In this document: positions 22,605 to 34,591 of the stretch, in pieces
Position numbering within the stretch: the stretch's first letter is position 1
How the letters are laid out: every line of letters starts with the position of its first letter
Origin: Rhizophagus clarus
Lineage: Eukaryota > Glomeromycota > Glomeromycetes > Glomerales > Glomeraceae
Assembly (NCBI GenBank): GCA_015698045.1
Contig: BLAL01000079.1
Location: forward strand, 682,001-746,000
DNA: 64,000 bases
Reading direction: 5' to 3'
The notes under the pieces: generated by a model
Databases searched by the model: none
Seen by the model: only the letters and a program-made list of their open reading frames with translations
Told to the model about the DNA's origin: nothing
Made by a program: the position numbers and the translations under genes

Positions 22605-23029
22605 CTACAAAAATAAACTAATAAATGATTAAAAAAAAGATCAGATATTCAGATTATCTGATTAGATCGGCAAGTCATATGACCCTGCTTTTATACCAAA
22701 TAATTCATTATAGCATTAACAAATTTTTTAAAATTTTTTTTAACTAAGATGTAAATTTGCGTAATGTTACTATGAAAAAAAGTTGCGTAGAGTTAATAGT
22801 AAACGCATGCAGATTATTTGTGAGTTATATTAGTATTGTTCGGGGTTCTGTTATTACTAACTCTAATTTCTAAGTTTTAGTTATATATAGTGTTTTATTT
22901 TTTTTGGATTGAATTCTGTGTTGGATAAGTTTTTACAATTTTCTTCTTTAATAGAAAGTTAAAATTTTGGTCCAGCTTACATCAGGAAATTTTATAGGGC
23001 GAAAAATTGCGTAAGTTTACGATTTTGTA

Positions 23030-23490
23030 AGTTTATGAAAGTTTATGACATAATATTTCAAAAAATTTTGAAATATTACATAAGTTTACAATTTTGTAAG
23101 ATTTATGTGATATTACGGACAAAATATTACACAAGTTTTCAATATCATAAGATTTACACAATATTACGGTCAAAATATTTTGAAAATTTACGAGATTGTA
23201 AACCTGCGTAATATTACGGTTGAAATATTTCAAAAATTTACGAAACTGTAAACCTGCATAATATTACGGTCAAAATATTCTACAAATTTACGAAACTGTA
23301 AATCTGCGTAATATTACAGTTGAAATATTTCAAAAATTTACGAGACTGTAAACCTGCGTAATATTATGGTTGAAATATTTTGAAAATTTACGAGACTGTA
23401 AACCTGCGTAATATTACAGTTAAAATATTTTGAAAATTTACGAGACTGTAAACCTGCGTAATATTACGGTTAAAATATTTCAAAAATTTA
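23030..23490. repeat. 50-bp subterminal tandem array, copy 1
   Basis: Roughly nine 50-bp units with the pattern CGAGACTGTAAACCTGCG, then TAATATTACGGT, then TGAAATATTT. GCGTAATATTACGG contains the 12-bp palindrome CGTAATATTACG. Placement just inside the TIR suits transposase-binding sites. The matching array in copy 2 is at 60730-61060. Confidence 0.75.
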
Positions 23491-24015
23491 ATATTACTAT
23501 TTGATCGTTAAAGCTGCGTATGCAGTAGAACGTATACAAGGGCATGTGATACTATTGAATAATCAAAAATAATATAAACACCTTTTCTTTTATATAAACA
23601 CCTTTTTTTTTAAGTTTGGGAAAACAAATTTATTTTTATTTACGAATTTTTTATCATTTACAATTTTTATGTTAAAATTAAAGTAAATTCTAATTTTTAT
23701 TATAACTTAATAAAAAAATACACATTTAATACTTGTTCACTACTATTTTATAAAATAGTACCCAGGCTGTACGGCGTGGACGTCAGTATCAGTCACAGCC
23801 CAAAAAAAATGTGAGTCTCCAGCCGATATTTGGTACAGACTGGGCCTAGCTACTCACTTAATAAATAAAAAAATAAAAATAATTATCTTCTATGATACGT
23901 AGGTAAGTTTCTCCTTCTCCTACGATCATCACGCGTGTCTAAAATTGATCAAATTTATCAAATTTAAAACATAAACGTAAATATTAATTATAAATTTTAT
24001 TATAGTATAATTACC

Positions 24016-24507
24016 CGGCCTCTCCCAAAATCTCGTTTTAAATTTGTGATAATATCTTTGGCTGGTACGCATCCATAGCTGCTGCCCAGGGTTACCATTA
24101 CGATAAAGGACATAGTTCTAAATATCAAAATCAGTTTGAATATTCGATAAATACATTTAATTTATATGAATGTAATTTTATTTATTTACTTACATGGTAA
24201 TCCCTGACGAGGTTCCTCTACTTTTGGCTGCACTGTTGCCCAGAAACTCTTGTCTGAAATATTCTATTTATTCTGATTCAATTAAATGGATTGGTTAATT
24301 TGAATTTAAATTCTTTCTTAAAGAAATTATAGATATTAGTCATATGAACCTATTGGCAACAGAGTCCCAAAAATCATAGCGGCTTCTACCATTAATATTG
24401 TGGTAGGCGCAGTTTCTGTCTCGGCGTATGTCAACAAGTTTGTCCATCATAGCCCAGTTCTAATGGACGTTATAGTGGGAATGACGTGAACGTGTGTGGC
24501 GAGGCAT
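24016..24507 (-). pseudogene. Short spliced ORF in TIR element, possibly Myb/SANT-like (copy 1)
   Basis: From ATG at 24507: MPRHTRSRHSHYNVH, then TAG, then NWAMMDKLVDIRRDRN, HNINGRSRYDFWDSVANR. After an AT-rich gap comes a segment encoding FWATVQPKVEEPRQG, a GTAAGT intron, then NYVLYRNGNPGQQLWMRTSQ and FKTRFWERPG. The 'YDFWDSVANR' and 'FKTRFWER' pieces recall Myb/SANT-like DNA-binding modules, but this is weak. The TAG at codon 16 is also present in copy 2, so it predates the duplication. Confidence 0.45.
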
Positions 24508-25339
24508 TATTAGTTTAGATTTGATTTTTATAATTTGATTTTGGGATGAGTAAAAATTTGAAAGAAAGTCTAAAATGTCACTTTAAATAAAATTTAAACA
24601 ATACCTCTTTGGTTTGATTTTATTTCTCGTTTCAATTAAAATTTAATTTATTACACTTTTCATCATTAAACATATTAATTAAATCATGTACATGTTTAAT
24701 TGTTTTAAATATAAATATCAATATATCATATTTAAAAATAAAACAATTTATTATTAGCACATTCTATTGAATTTTAAATATTTCGCATACATTTCTTAAA
24801 AAAATTAATTTTTTTTAATCAATTTAATTAAAAATAATTATATTCTGATTAAATATTTTGCGTACATTTCTTAAAAAAATCATAAAAAAAATCTTGTACA
24901 TCGTACATGCAATTACTAAATATCATCTCCTTGTGATAAATAAAAAATTACGCAACACAAATTCAACACAAATTCAACACAAATTTAACAAATTTAAAGA
25001 AATTTGGCTAAAATTAATAATTTTTTACCAGAATTATCAACACAAATTGAACACAAATTGAACACAAGTTTCAGTCACGATTTATTTATGTCACGTCCGC
25101 GTTGTTGATAATTAATCTGCATGATATGATTGTGCATACAGTATCGTATTTTCTGGCCAATCAAAATTAGGCTGATCCTTGCATGTGATTTAATCTGCAT
25201 GCGTTTTTTGTCCTATTTATTTTTTGTTTCTTTATTTCTTTATTTTTTTGTTCAATATTTTTCTCTTCTTTTTATTATTTCTTTATCCTTTTGTTCAATA
25301 TTTTTTAATTATATACAGAATATTTACATATATTTTATA

Positions 25340-26060
25340 ATTTATTGCTTTGCAGGTATAGAAATATTTGTTTATTAATAATAATTATTTCATTATTTTT
25401 TACTTCTTTTTTACTTTGTATCGTAATACTGACAATAATATACATGTTTCCTTTATTTCTTTTTACTTGTACTTTAATACTAACGATCAATACTAACAAT
25501 ACTAATTATGTTTTTTTTACTCCTTTTACTTAATACTAACAACATGTTTATTTTTTATTTTGTCTCCTCTTTCTTTTATTTTTAGTTTATACTTTGCAGG
25601 TATAGAAATATTTGTTTATTAATACTAATTATTTTCATTTTCTTTTTACCTCTGTTACTTTGTGTCGTAATACTAACAATAATATCCATATTTCCTTTAT
25701 TCCTTTTTACTTTTACTTCAATACTAACGATACTAACAATACTAATTATGTTTTTTTTACTCCTTTTACTTAATACCAACAACATGTTTATTTTTTCTCT
25801 TTCTTTTATTTTTAGTTTATTCTTTGCAGGTATAGAAATATTTGTTTATTAATACTAATTGTTTTAATACTAACGCGTTTTTTACCCTAATTGTTACTTT
25901 ATATCGTAATACTAACAATACTATCTACGTTTCCTTTTTTTCTTTTACTTGTACTTTAATACTAACGATAATATTCATGTTTCTACTGTTTCTTTAACTC
26001 TTTTTACTCTAATATTAACAACACTAACAATACTAATAATATTTCTTTTATCTTTATATC
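25340..26060 (+). repeat. 230-244 bp tandem repeat rich in TACTAAC
   Basis: The word TTTGCAGGTATAGAAATATT recurs at about 25349, 25593 and 25823. Between copies the plus strand is pyrimidine-rich and filled with TACTAAC, the canonical fungal branch-point word. CAG and GTATAG are directly adjacent, as if an acceptor met a donor with no exon between. Repeated at 58190-58730 in copy 2. Confidence 0.6.
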
Positions 26061-26259
26061 TAATACCAATGTTACTATAGCTGTTTCTCTTCTTTTTACA
26101 TCTAATTGTATCGTTACTCTTTCTTTTTTTACTTTTATATATTCTGTATATAGTAATAAATACTTGTAATTTTTTATAATTTAATTCATATTATATCTAA
26201 TAAAATATACATTATATAAACTTATAGTATAAAAATGAATTTTGAAACATTACAAAATA

Positions 26260-26268
26260 TTTATGTAA
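26260..26268. other. Unoccupied paralogue of the MULE target site
   Basis: TTTATGTAA, the complement of the 9-bp duplication TTACATAAA that flanks the MULE at 51165-57818. Sequence on each side matches the two flanks of that MULE, so this copy of the host element keeps the pre-insertion state. Confidence 0.85.
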
Positions 26269-26649
26269 AATTACGAATCATCAAAATATTTTAAAAAGTT
26301 GCGAAATATTACGCAATAAAATTACACAATATTACGAACTGTAAAATTACGCATATCGTAATATTTCGAAATATTTTAAAAAGTTACAAAATATTACGCT
26401 TATGCAAACTTGCGGCGGGTCTGGAAACTTACAAAATATTATGTAAAATTATGAAATATTGCGAATGCGTAAAATTACGGAATATTACGAACCGTAAAAT
26501 TACGAAACTTTACATATCATAATATTTCGAAATATTTTAAAAAGTTATGAAATATTACTCTTCCGCAAATTTGCAGCAGGTCTGGAAACTTACGAAATAT
26601 TACGATGCGTAATCTTGCGCAACTTTTCGCACTATAAAATTTCCTGATG

Positions 26650-27402
26650 TAGTAGTCTACTCATTTTGATGAAGAGTAGTTTATTTATTAGATTGGTTAT
26701 TTTCTTGAAGTTAGTTTCAATATTTTTTTTCTATTGTATTTTCAGACTAACCTTCAGGCACTTTGTAATGTGATTCTTATAATTGCTATCAATTTGGTTA
26801 ATAAAAATAAAAATAAAAATATATATTACTATATATTAAATCAAATTAAAACATGTAGTTATATGATTTATATTATAAAAACGATTAACGCAAAAATTTT
26901 TTATATAGTCTAATACTTTTATATATAAGTATAATATTATAAAAGTTGTTAAATATTAAAGAAAGAGTTAATTTTTCACTCTTTAATACCTAAAAATTTA
27001 CAAGATAAAGTTTTTATTTAGCCTTAAATATTATATTTTAAAAAAAGGTATTATTACTTAATAATCCTATCATCATAATGACCTTTATCATGTAATTTAA
27101 ATAAAATTTTTGGTTGGTTAATTTTAAAAATTTTAATAGTTAATTTTAAATAAAAAAATAATTTTTTAAACTTTATTTACTTTATAAATTTGAAAACTTA
27201 AAATTATTTAATTTATTAATCAATCAAATAATATATATTATATTAAGATTTGATAAAAAAAAATTGTTTTTTATTAAATAAATATATCTTATATCACATT
27301 TCCTAATAGTCATCTGTGATTTTTTTTCTTGATATTTTTATGGATAATGTTTATAAGCTAAAAAGTGTATCAATAGTTAAAAATTGTATACAGGACGTTA
27401 GT
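26650..27402. other. AT-rich DNA, no gene seen
   Basis: No supported feature. Confidence 0.5.
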
Positions 27403-27517
27403 CTCTGTAATATAAATTAGTTATTTCACAGATCAGCATCATTATCATCACGGCTCTGTCATGATGATTAATGATATCTACAGCTTCCTGTGAAATAACT
27501 ATTACATATATTGCAGA
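27403..27517. repeat. 115-bp fold-back repeat
   Basis: Left arm TCTGTAATATA...TTAGTTATTTCACAG pairs with the right arm CTGTGAAATAACTATTACATA...TTGCAGA. The loop region is itself imperfectly inverted (CATCATTATCATCA / TGATGATTAATGAT). MITE-like in form; no target duplication found. Confidence 0.6.
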
Positions 27518-27784
27518 TCACAGTATTTCTTTTATGCATAATACCTACTCTTTTATTTGATAAAAAATTCTATTTTTTTATTGATTTTATTATTTAATAA
27601 ATCTAATTTTATTTAAATATTATATAAAAATAATTTTCTGATTATTACATAATCTTTTAAACATATCCTATTTATAATAAAAATTTGAATTATTGACATA
27701 ATAGTATAAAATTAACTTTCAGGAATTTGCAAGATATCTGGAATACTATAGTCCATAATATACAGTATGTTTTAAATATTTTTA

Positions 27785-28145
27785 AAATAAAAAACTTTAA
27801 AAAAAATAATTAAAAAGTTAAAAAAATAAAATTGTAATAAACTTCAAAGAAAATAATTATAAAATTTAAAAAAATAAAATTATAAAAAACTTTAAAGAAA
27901 ACAATTAAAAAGTTTAAAAAAAATAAAATTGTAAAAAAACTTTAAAAAAAATAATCAGAAAATTTAAAAAAATAAAATTATAAAAAATTTTAAAAAAAAC
28001 AATCAGAAAATTTAAAAAAAATAAAATTGGAAAAAACTTTAAAGAAAATAATTAGAAAGTTTAAAAAAATAAAATTTTAAAAAACTTTTAAAAGAATTAA
28101 ATCAAAAAGTTATTAAAAAAATAAAATTAATTAAAAATTTTAATA
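27785..28145. repeat. ~60-bp A-rich tandem repeat
   Basis: Units of AAACTTTAAAGAAAATAATTA, then GAAAGTTTAAAAAAATAAAATT, repeated about six times with small length changes. Non-coding. Confidence 0.65.
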
Positions 28146-28910
28146 AAATTTAAATTATAGAATAATCATTGATTTATAATTCTAAAATCTTTTTAAAAAA
28201 AAACAAAATTTTATAATTTTAAAATTATTATAAATCTTTTTTAATGATAAGATATATAACTTTTTGCAAAATTGCAAAATTTTATTATTTTTTTAAAAAA
28301 ATTTATAAAATTAAAAACTTCATAGAATTATATAAAAAAAAGAAAAAAAAAAAATAGCAATTTGTTAATTTTACAAATTATACAAATTTGTAAACTAAAA
28401 AATTTTTTAATAAAGTTTTTTTATGATATATTTATTTTTTATTTTATTTTTAATACTTTTTTTTATTTTTTTTTTTTATATACTTTTGATTTTTTTTTTT
28501 ATTATTTTTTATTTTTAATATTTTTATTAATAACATGATATTTAATTAATTAAATATATCAAAAATCTCTTATTATAGTAAAGTAATCAATCAAATTATT
28601 TAAATTTTTTTATTATTCTTTAAATTATATTGCAAGCAAATTTGCCCGCAATTTTTAAATTTTAATAATCAATATTAAATAAATTCTTTAATTTTGGCCA
28701 GATTGTTATATAATTTTGCAGGTATATTGATCTACATTCTGGCCATCAAAATTATAGTATTAATTTTGCTAATCATTAAAAATTAAGTCACAAAGATGCA
28801 AATAAAACATGCAAGTTGGCATTTTAGAATTTTAGTTTTTTTGTTAATTATTTATTTAGTTTTTTTTGGATTTTTTTTTTATTTAATCATAATTTTTTTT
28901 ATTTTTTATA
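28146..28910. other. Extremely AT-rich DNA
   Basis: Long A and T tracts; no gene. Ends at the start codon of the piggyBac pseudogene. No piggyBac terminal repeat recognised. Confidence 0.5.
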
Positions 28911-30854
28911 ATGGAAACCTTATAAGAATATGAAAATAATATCTATATTACTGAATTATCATGAAATATTTTATTAATAGATGATAATTATGATAATATA
29001 AATAATAATAATAATAATAATAATAAAACAGTAGAAATTAAAGAAAATGTTAGAGGTAGAGATAGAAGTAGAGGTAGAGGTAGAGGTAAAGATAGTGATA
29101 GTGATAGAGAAAGAGGTCATGGTCATAGTGATAATGAACAAACTGTACAACTTCCATCTCCATCTTTATTTAATAAATTTCAACATTTTAAATTTTTACA
29201 TGAATTTACAGTAACTTTACCTAGAAAACTTCTTTTACTATCACCTTATTTAATATTTTGTCTTTTTTTTTCTCTTGAACAAATAAAAATTATTATTAAA
29301 AATACAAATATTTATATTCATATAAAAAATGTAGAAGAAGGTTACAAATAAACAGATTTGACAATAAAAGAATTTAAAATTTGGCTAGAGATATTAATTT
29401 ATTTTGGTATTTTTAAATAATCTAATATTGGAGATCTTTGGAATGAGATAGCAGATATCCTAAACATAGAATTACAACATTTATATCATTATTTCATTTT
29501 GAACAGGTATTTTTAATCTAAATTTTTTTTATTATTTATTTTATTATTTAATTTATTTATGTTAATTTAAAGTTATTATTTATTTAGATTAAACATTTTT
29601 TACATGTCTCTGATTATACAATTGCATCCACTTTTTGGTATTCTAAATTGGATCCTTTAATGACACATATTCAAGCAGTTTCTAAATCAATATGCATCCC
29701 ATCATCAAATGTCTTAATTGATGAAATAATAGTAAGATTTTCTGGCAGAAGTGTCTATACAGTTAAAATTAAAAGTAAGTCTACACCAGAAGGTTACAAA
29801 ATTCTTTCTTTTTGTGATTCTGAATACACATATGCCTTTTTTTTACATCTAGAATTCACGATCAACTTGAAGTTCAATAAATGCCAAGTTTAAGTAAAGT
29901 AGGAAATAAAGTATTTCACCTTACTTCTCAATTATCCAAAAATAAATCATTTAACATTTATATGGATAATTACTTTTCCAATATTAAACTGTTTAAATAT
30001 TTACATTAAAAAAAAATTGGAGCTTGTGAAACTATTCGTAAAAATAGTGCTAATTTTCCTCAAATTTTCAAAGTAGATAAAAAACTAGAATAGGATACAC
30101 TATCTGGTATAGTTGTTAATGATATATTAGCTATTTTGTGGATGGATAATGACCCAGTAACTATGCTTTCAACTATTCATCAAATCAATGGAGATGAAAA
30201 TCAGATTGAAAAAGTAAGACGTCAGTTATGAGAAACAAATACTAATGCAACAAAAAATTGAGCAATATTTGGAAGTACAAGTAAAAAATCTTTGCTAATT
30301 CCTATTATAATAAATGATTACAATCATTTTATGAAAAGTATAGATATTGTGAACCAATTATGAGGTTATTACAATACTCAATTATCTGTACAAAGAACTT
30401 GGATGCTATTGTTTTTTTGGTTATTAGATACTGCAATTGTCAACTTGTATTTAATTTTAAAAAAAAGTGGTAAAAATATTAATCATAAGGATTTTAAATT
30501 ACAATTACTTTAGGATTATTAAAGAAGGATTAACAGAAGAAGAAAAACAACATATATAAAGTCATGTTGATGAATTAACAAATTAATTTAAATCTATTCA
30601 AATTGATCAACCTATAAAATATCAATATGTTACTTTAAATTTTAAATTTTCTTTGAAAAGGTTATCACCAGATGATCATTTTTCAGAATGGAGAGAAGCA
30701 AGAAGCAGTTATGTATGATATAAATATTTGACAGAAAAAAACTCAGAAAAAAGCAGAGAAAGATCCTTTTCAATCTCAATTATATTATACAAAATGCAAT
30801 GTAGCTTTATGTTATAATAAGAATAGAAGTTGTTTTAAAGATTATCATACATAA
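28911..30854 (+). pseudogene. piggyBac-type transposase pseudogene
   Basis: ATG 28911 starts a Ser/Arg/Gly/Asp-rich N-terminus (VRGRDRSRGRGRGKDSDSD). An intron (29508-29587, GTATTT...TTTAG) joins FHFEQ to IKHFLHVSDYTIASTFW. Family landmarks follow: VLIDEIIVRFSGRS (first Asp), FNIYMDNYFSNIKLF (second Asp), ILWMDNDPVTMLSTIH (third Asp), IIINDYNHFMKSIDIVNQL (the YNxxM...VD...DQ block), and a C-terminal Cys domain KCNVALCYNKNRSCFKDYHT to TAA at 30854. These match DDE_Tnp_1_7 piggyBac transposases, which cut at TTAA. More than ten in-frame stops and at least one frameshift (near 29850) make it dead. The Asp triad is still present. Terminal repeats were not found. Confidence 0.85.
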
Positions 30855-31076
30855 AAAGATAATTATAATTAGAATAAATATAAAATTTTCATCATTTTAT
30901 TTCATAAAAATTTGTTTTACATTTTTATCATAAATTTTATAAAAATTATTCTTTTTTTAGATATTATATAAAGTCAAAATCCTATGCCTAAAATTAAAAA
31001 GCTCAATTAATAAAAGTTGTTCCTTGTAATAAATTCTAAATATTGTATTAAGGTTTTAGATAACTACAATTAAACC

Positions 31077-31622
31077 TAAAGATGGTCAATGGTCCTACTT
31101 AGTCCTACTTGGTCAGGTCTAAGCTAGTCCTGGTCTTTGTAGGACAGACTGCGGTCCTTACTCATTTGTGGCGCAGCAGAACCAAATCCAAGACCAACCA
31201 AAAGATCATCAGTCCGTCTTACAAATTTATTTGTTTTTACACTATATTTTTTTTTCTTCTTTATAGGAATGGTTTAAAGCCTCAATTCTGCCGATCTTTC
31301 TTAAAGTTATCTTTTTTCCTCTATATTTTTTATTTCATAATTTATAATTTGATTTTTACATACACCCTACTTTTATTTAACTATTATTAAACCTTTTTTT
31401 TTACAAATAGCTGGAGACTCTGGATATGATGATGTTAAATTCACTAATAAAAATCTGTGTTGATCAGTCTTTTGAAGACCGTGATTCTAGAAAAGACTGC
31501 CAGTTTTGTTGGTCCATCACATGATCAGCAAAGACCACAAAGAACTGCGTCCTGTATGGTTCAGTCTTTTTGCATAAAAGACCAGTCTGGATCATGATCT
31601 TTAGGATCACTGACCATCTTTA
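31077..31622. mobile_element. hAT-type MITE with perfect 8-bp duplication
   Basis: 546 bp. Ends TAAAGATGGTCA (31077-31088) and TGACCATCTTTA (31611-31622) are perfect 12-bp inverted repeats, extending imperfectly inward (ATGGTCC / GGATCAC). Perfect 8-bp direct repeats ATTAAACC flank it (31069-31076, 31623-31630), diagnostic of hAT transposition. The interior is more GC-rich and full of GGTCTT/AAGACC words. The short open frame inside is not a gene. It sits about 220 bp past the piggyBac pseudogene. Confidence 0.88.
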
Positions 31623-31630
31623 ATTAAACC

Positions 31631-34543
31631 CCAATGAGATTGCTAAATTTAAAGAGAATTTTGCAATTATTTTTAAAAGTACAGTTATTTGATTAATGGA
31701 TAATCTTTAATTTTTTAATATATGATTGGTAAATTAATAATCATCATTACGTGATATATATGTTAATCTTAATCAGGAAAAAAAATTTATTAAAATAGCA
31801 CAAGTATTTCTAAAAATAGATGAGAGCTGAATTTATAGTAAAATTATGAACAAATTTGTCCACAATTACCTATAGTTTAAGGGATAATCTTATAATGAAA
31901 TTAAAGTATAGAATCTAAGATTTATTATATTAAGAATTAATTGTATTTTATTTTTAATACTTTTTTTTTTATTTATTCTTATTAATTTCAAATATTTTTT
32001 TTTTTATTATTTTCAATTCTATTATCTTTATTTATTATTTTTTATTTCTAATAGTTTTTTTTTTAATTTTTTTATTTTTAATATATTTTATTTTATATTT
32101 TTTTAATTTTTAATATTTATTATTATTATTTATATTATATACTAAATAATTTATTATATAAATTTTAACCAATAAAATAACAAGTATATGATTTATATAA
32201 ATATATTATATAAATATAATAAACTTTTTGCTTTTAGAAAATTTGGTATATATCTAATATATTGAATTCAATTTTATCCTAAATAATTATTAATTACTAA
32301 TAATCTTGGTTAGCATTATAAAATTGGCCTGAATTAGTTTATTATATGACTTGTTCAGTATAATGAATATATAGTTAATATATTAGGGCTAATCAAATTG
32401 AATTCAGATATAATATATAGGAATTTATTATACAAGTTTATTATATTCAATATAAATAATTATAAAAAATCAGTTCTATAAACTTGGGTTCAGTATATCA
32501 AGTATTTGATACATATAGGTTCATTATATTCAGAGACAATTATATTAAATTAATTATATTATATAAAAATATTATATAAATATTCTTTAAAAATTTATTA
32601 AAATAAAAAATTTGTAGACTGGTAAAATTACTTAATAAATCCAGAAATCTTTATTAAAAGTAATTTTAGTAAGTATTTAATATTATAATTATATTTAATA
32701 TATTAAATTGTAAAATTTAAGTTTGTATATATATATTATTTAAGTAAATCTAAATTTTATACTTCTATGAAATACTTTTAAAAATATTATTTTCATTTCA
32801 AACAAAAAAAAAAAAAATATTAATATATTATAATTGAAAAAAAATTTTAATATTTTTTTTTGTATAATACATTAGTGTAAGTTATAAAAAATTTATTATA
32901 AAAGTAATTTTCAAAAAAAAAAAAAAAAAAAAAAAAATTCATTAGATTATATTATTTAAAGAAATACTTATCTCAGCCTCTCAGAATCTAACCACTAATT
33001 AACTAAATCATTTTAGTTACAAATTTCTCTTTGAATGTAGTAGTTTATATCACATATCTTCTTATCTCATGATCCGATAATTAAATAAACTTTAAAATGT
33101 TATAAATTTATTAGTGACTTTATAAGGATATAAAATCGGTTAAAATTTGTTTATATCGTAAGTTGATATCAATTAATGGAGTATTGGCGGGTTCAATAAT
33201 AATTTGCGGATCTTTAATTATTTAATAATTATGTTTCGGAGAAAAAAAAAAAAACTCTCAGGGACTTGAGGAATCGCGGATCAAATTAAACTGTAAAAGT
33301 GCCGAAATGATCACCAAGTGACTGCAAATGGCGTGGGTATATCATCGTGTGGGAAAAAAAAAAAGAGATTTTAATAAATTAACATGTGAGCAATTTAATA
33401 ATAATATGTTGATAAGTGGCGAAATACATTTTCAACGCCCCGCATTCAAAATCTCCATTTATCGATAATGCGAGTTAGGCCACAATTCCGAAAATAACAT
33501 TATCATAGCGGAACACTCGTTAATATATCATCGTTGAAATTTACCCGATCATAATATTTTAGACATGATAAACGCGAAATGAACCCTTTTAAATCTTTAT
33601 TATCACCTTACAGCCATTTTTCCTTTTCAGAAATTCAACAAATTAAATTTCTTTAAATGGGATAATTGATAAATTTGTATAAATGCCAGATCGACATTTA
33701 CTGCGGCACACAGGAATTATTAATTGAAATCGTGGCGACTTTCAAATGATATCCATCAATGCAAATGGTAAACCGGATTATTTTTTTTTTTTTTTTCTTG
33801 TTTGAAATCCTGTTTTTTATACTCGGAATTTTTTATGTTGTGTTCATCTTTGCTTGTGAATGAAAAATTTCCCCAACAACAAAAAAAAAAAAAAAGAAAG
33901 AAAGAAAGAAAAAGAAAAAGAAAAAAAAAAATATATAACAATAATGACATGATATCATATTATATTTCCATGTAACACTTGAAAATAGTGACACGAAAAG
34001 AAGCAACAAAATGTGAACAGAATTTTAGAAAAAAAGAAAAAAAAAAAAAATTTGAAGGCAATATGACAAAATGAAAAGCAAAGTTAAGGTATTACAACAG
34101 AAATATAAATAATTTGAATCGAAAAGCGGAATAATTTAAGCGGAGTATTTGAAACGGAATAAATTTTTGTGATCCAAACCAAAAGTATAAAAATACGTAA
34201 TGTGTAGCTAAAACAAACAGAAACTAAAGTTGAAACGAATGACGATTTTTGGCCGCGAATAGGATCTTTTGGAAGGGTCCAGACCCAAAAATTTCGGATC
34301 TACAATGTTGTCGTCTATTTGTAGGACTATTTCAACAGGTTCAATAACTTGAACTTGTAGTTACCATGTGAATACACTCTTTTGAAACATAGTAATACAC
34401 GGACAAAACCAATTTGAATTACCGCATATCAGCATTTTAACAATGTTTATATTTTTTTTATTGAAAAAGCCACCGGACAAAAAAAAATTAATTTTATATG
34501 CATAAGATAATTATATATATACAATAGATAAATATTCGGAATA

Positions 34544-34591
<48 letters not shown>

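Larger units (their letters stand above)
22980..26649 (+). mobile_element. 3.67-kb TIR element, copy 1 (empty of the MULE)
   Basis: TIRs start CATCAGGAAATTTTATAG at 22980 and end with the complement at 26649; TA flanks both sides (22978-22979, 26650-26651). Subterminal arrays rich in CGTAATATTACG occupy both ends (23030-23490; 26270-26640). Inside are a minus-strand short gene remnant (24016-24507), AACACAAATT repeats near 24960-25070 and a TACTAAC-rich tandem block (25340-26060). A near-complete inverted copy lies at 50767-61072. No transposase recognised. The small open frames here are conserved between copies only because the DNA is repeated. Confidence 0.8.

Noticed and set aside
25130..25785. 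Several 62-82 codon open frames, also found inverted at 58288-58943
   Set aside because: Conserved only because the element is duplicated; peptides are low complexity and include acceptor/donor-like repeats.
31109..31390. 93-codon open frame
   Set aside because: Sits inside a hAT-type MITE with perfect ends; no protein-like motif.
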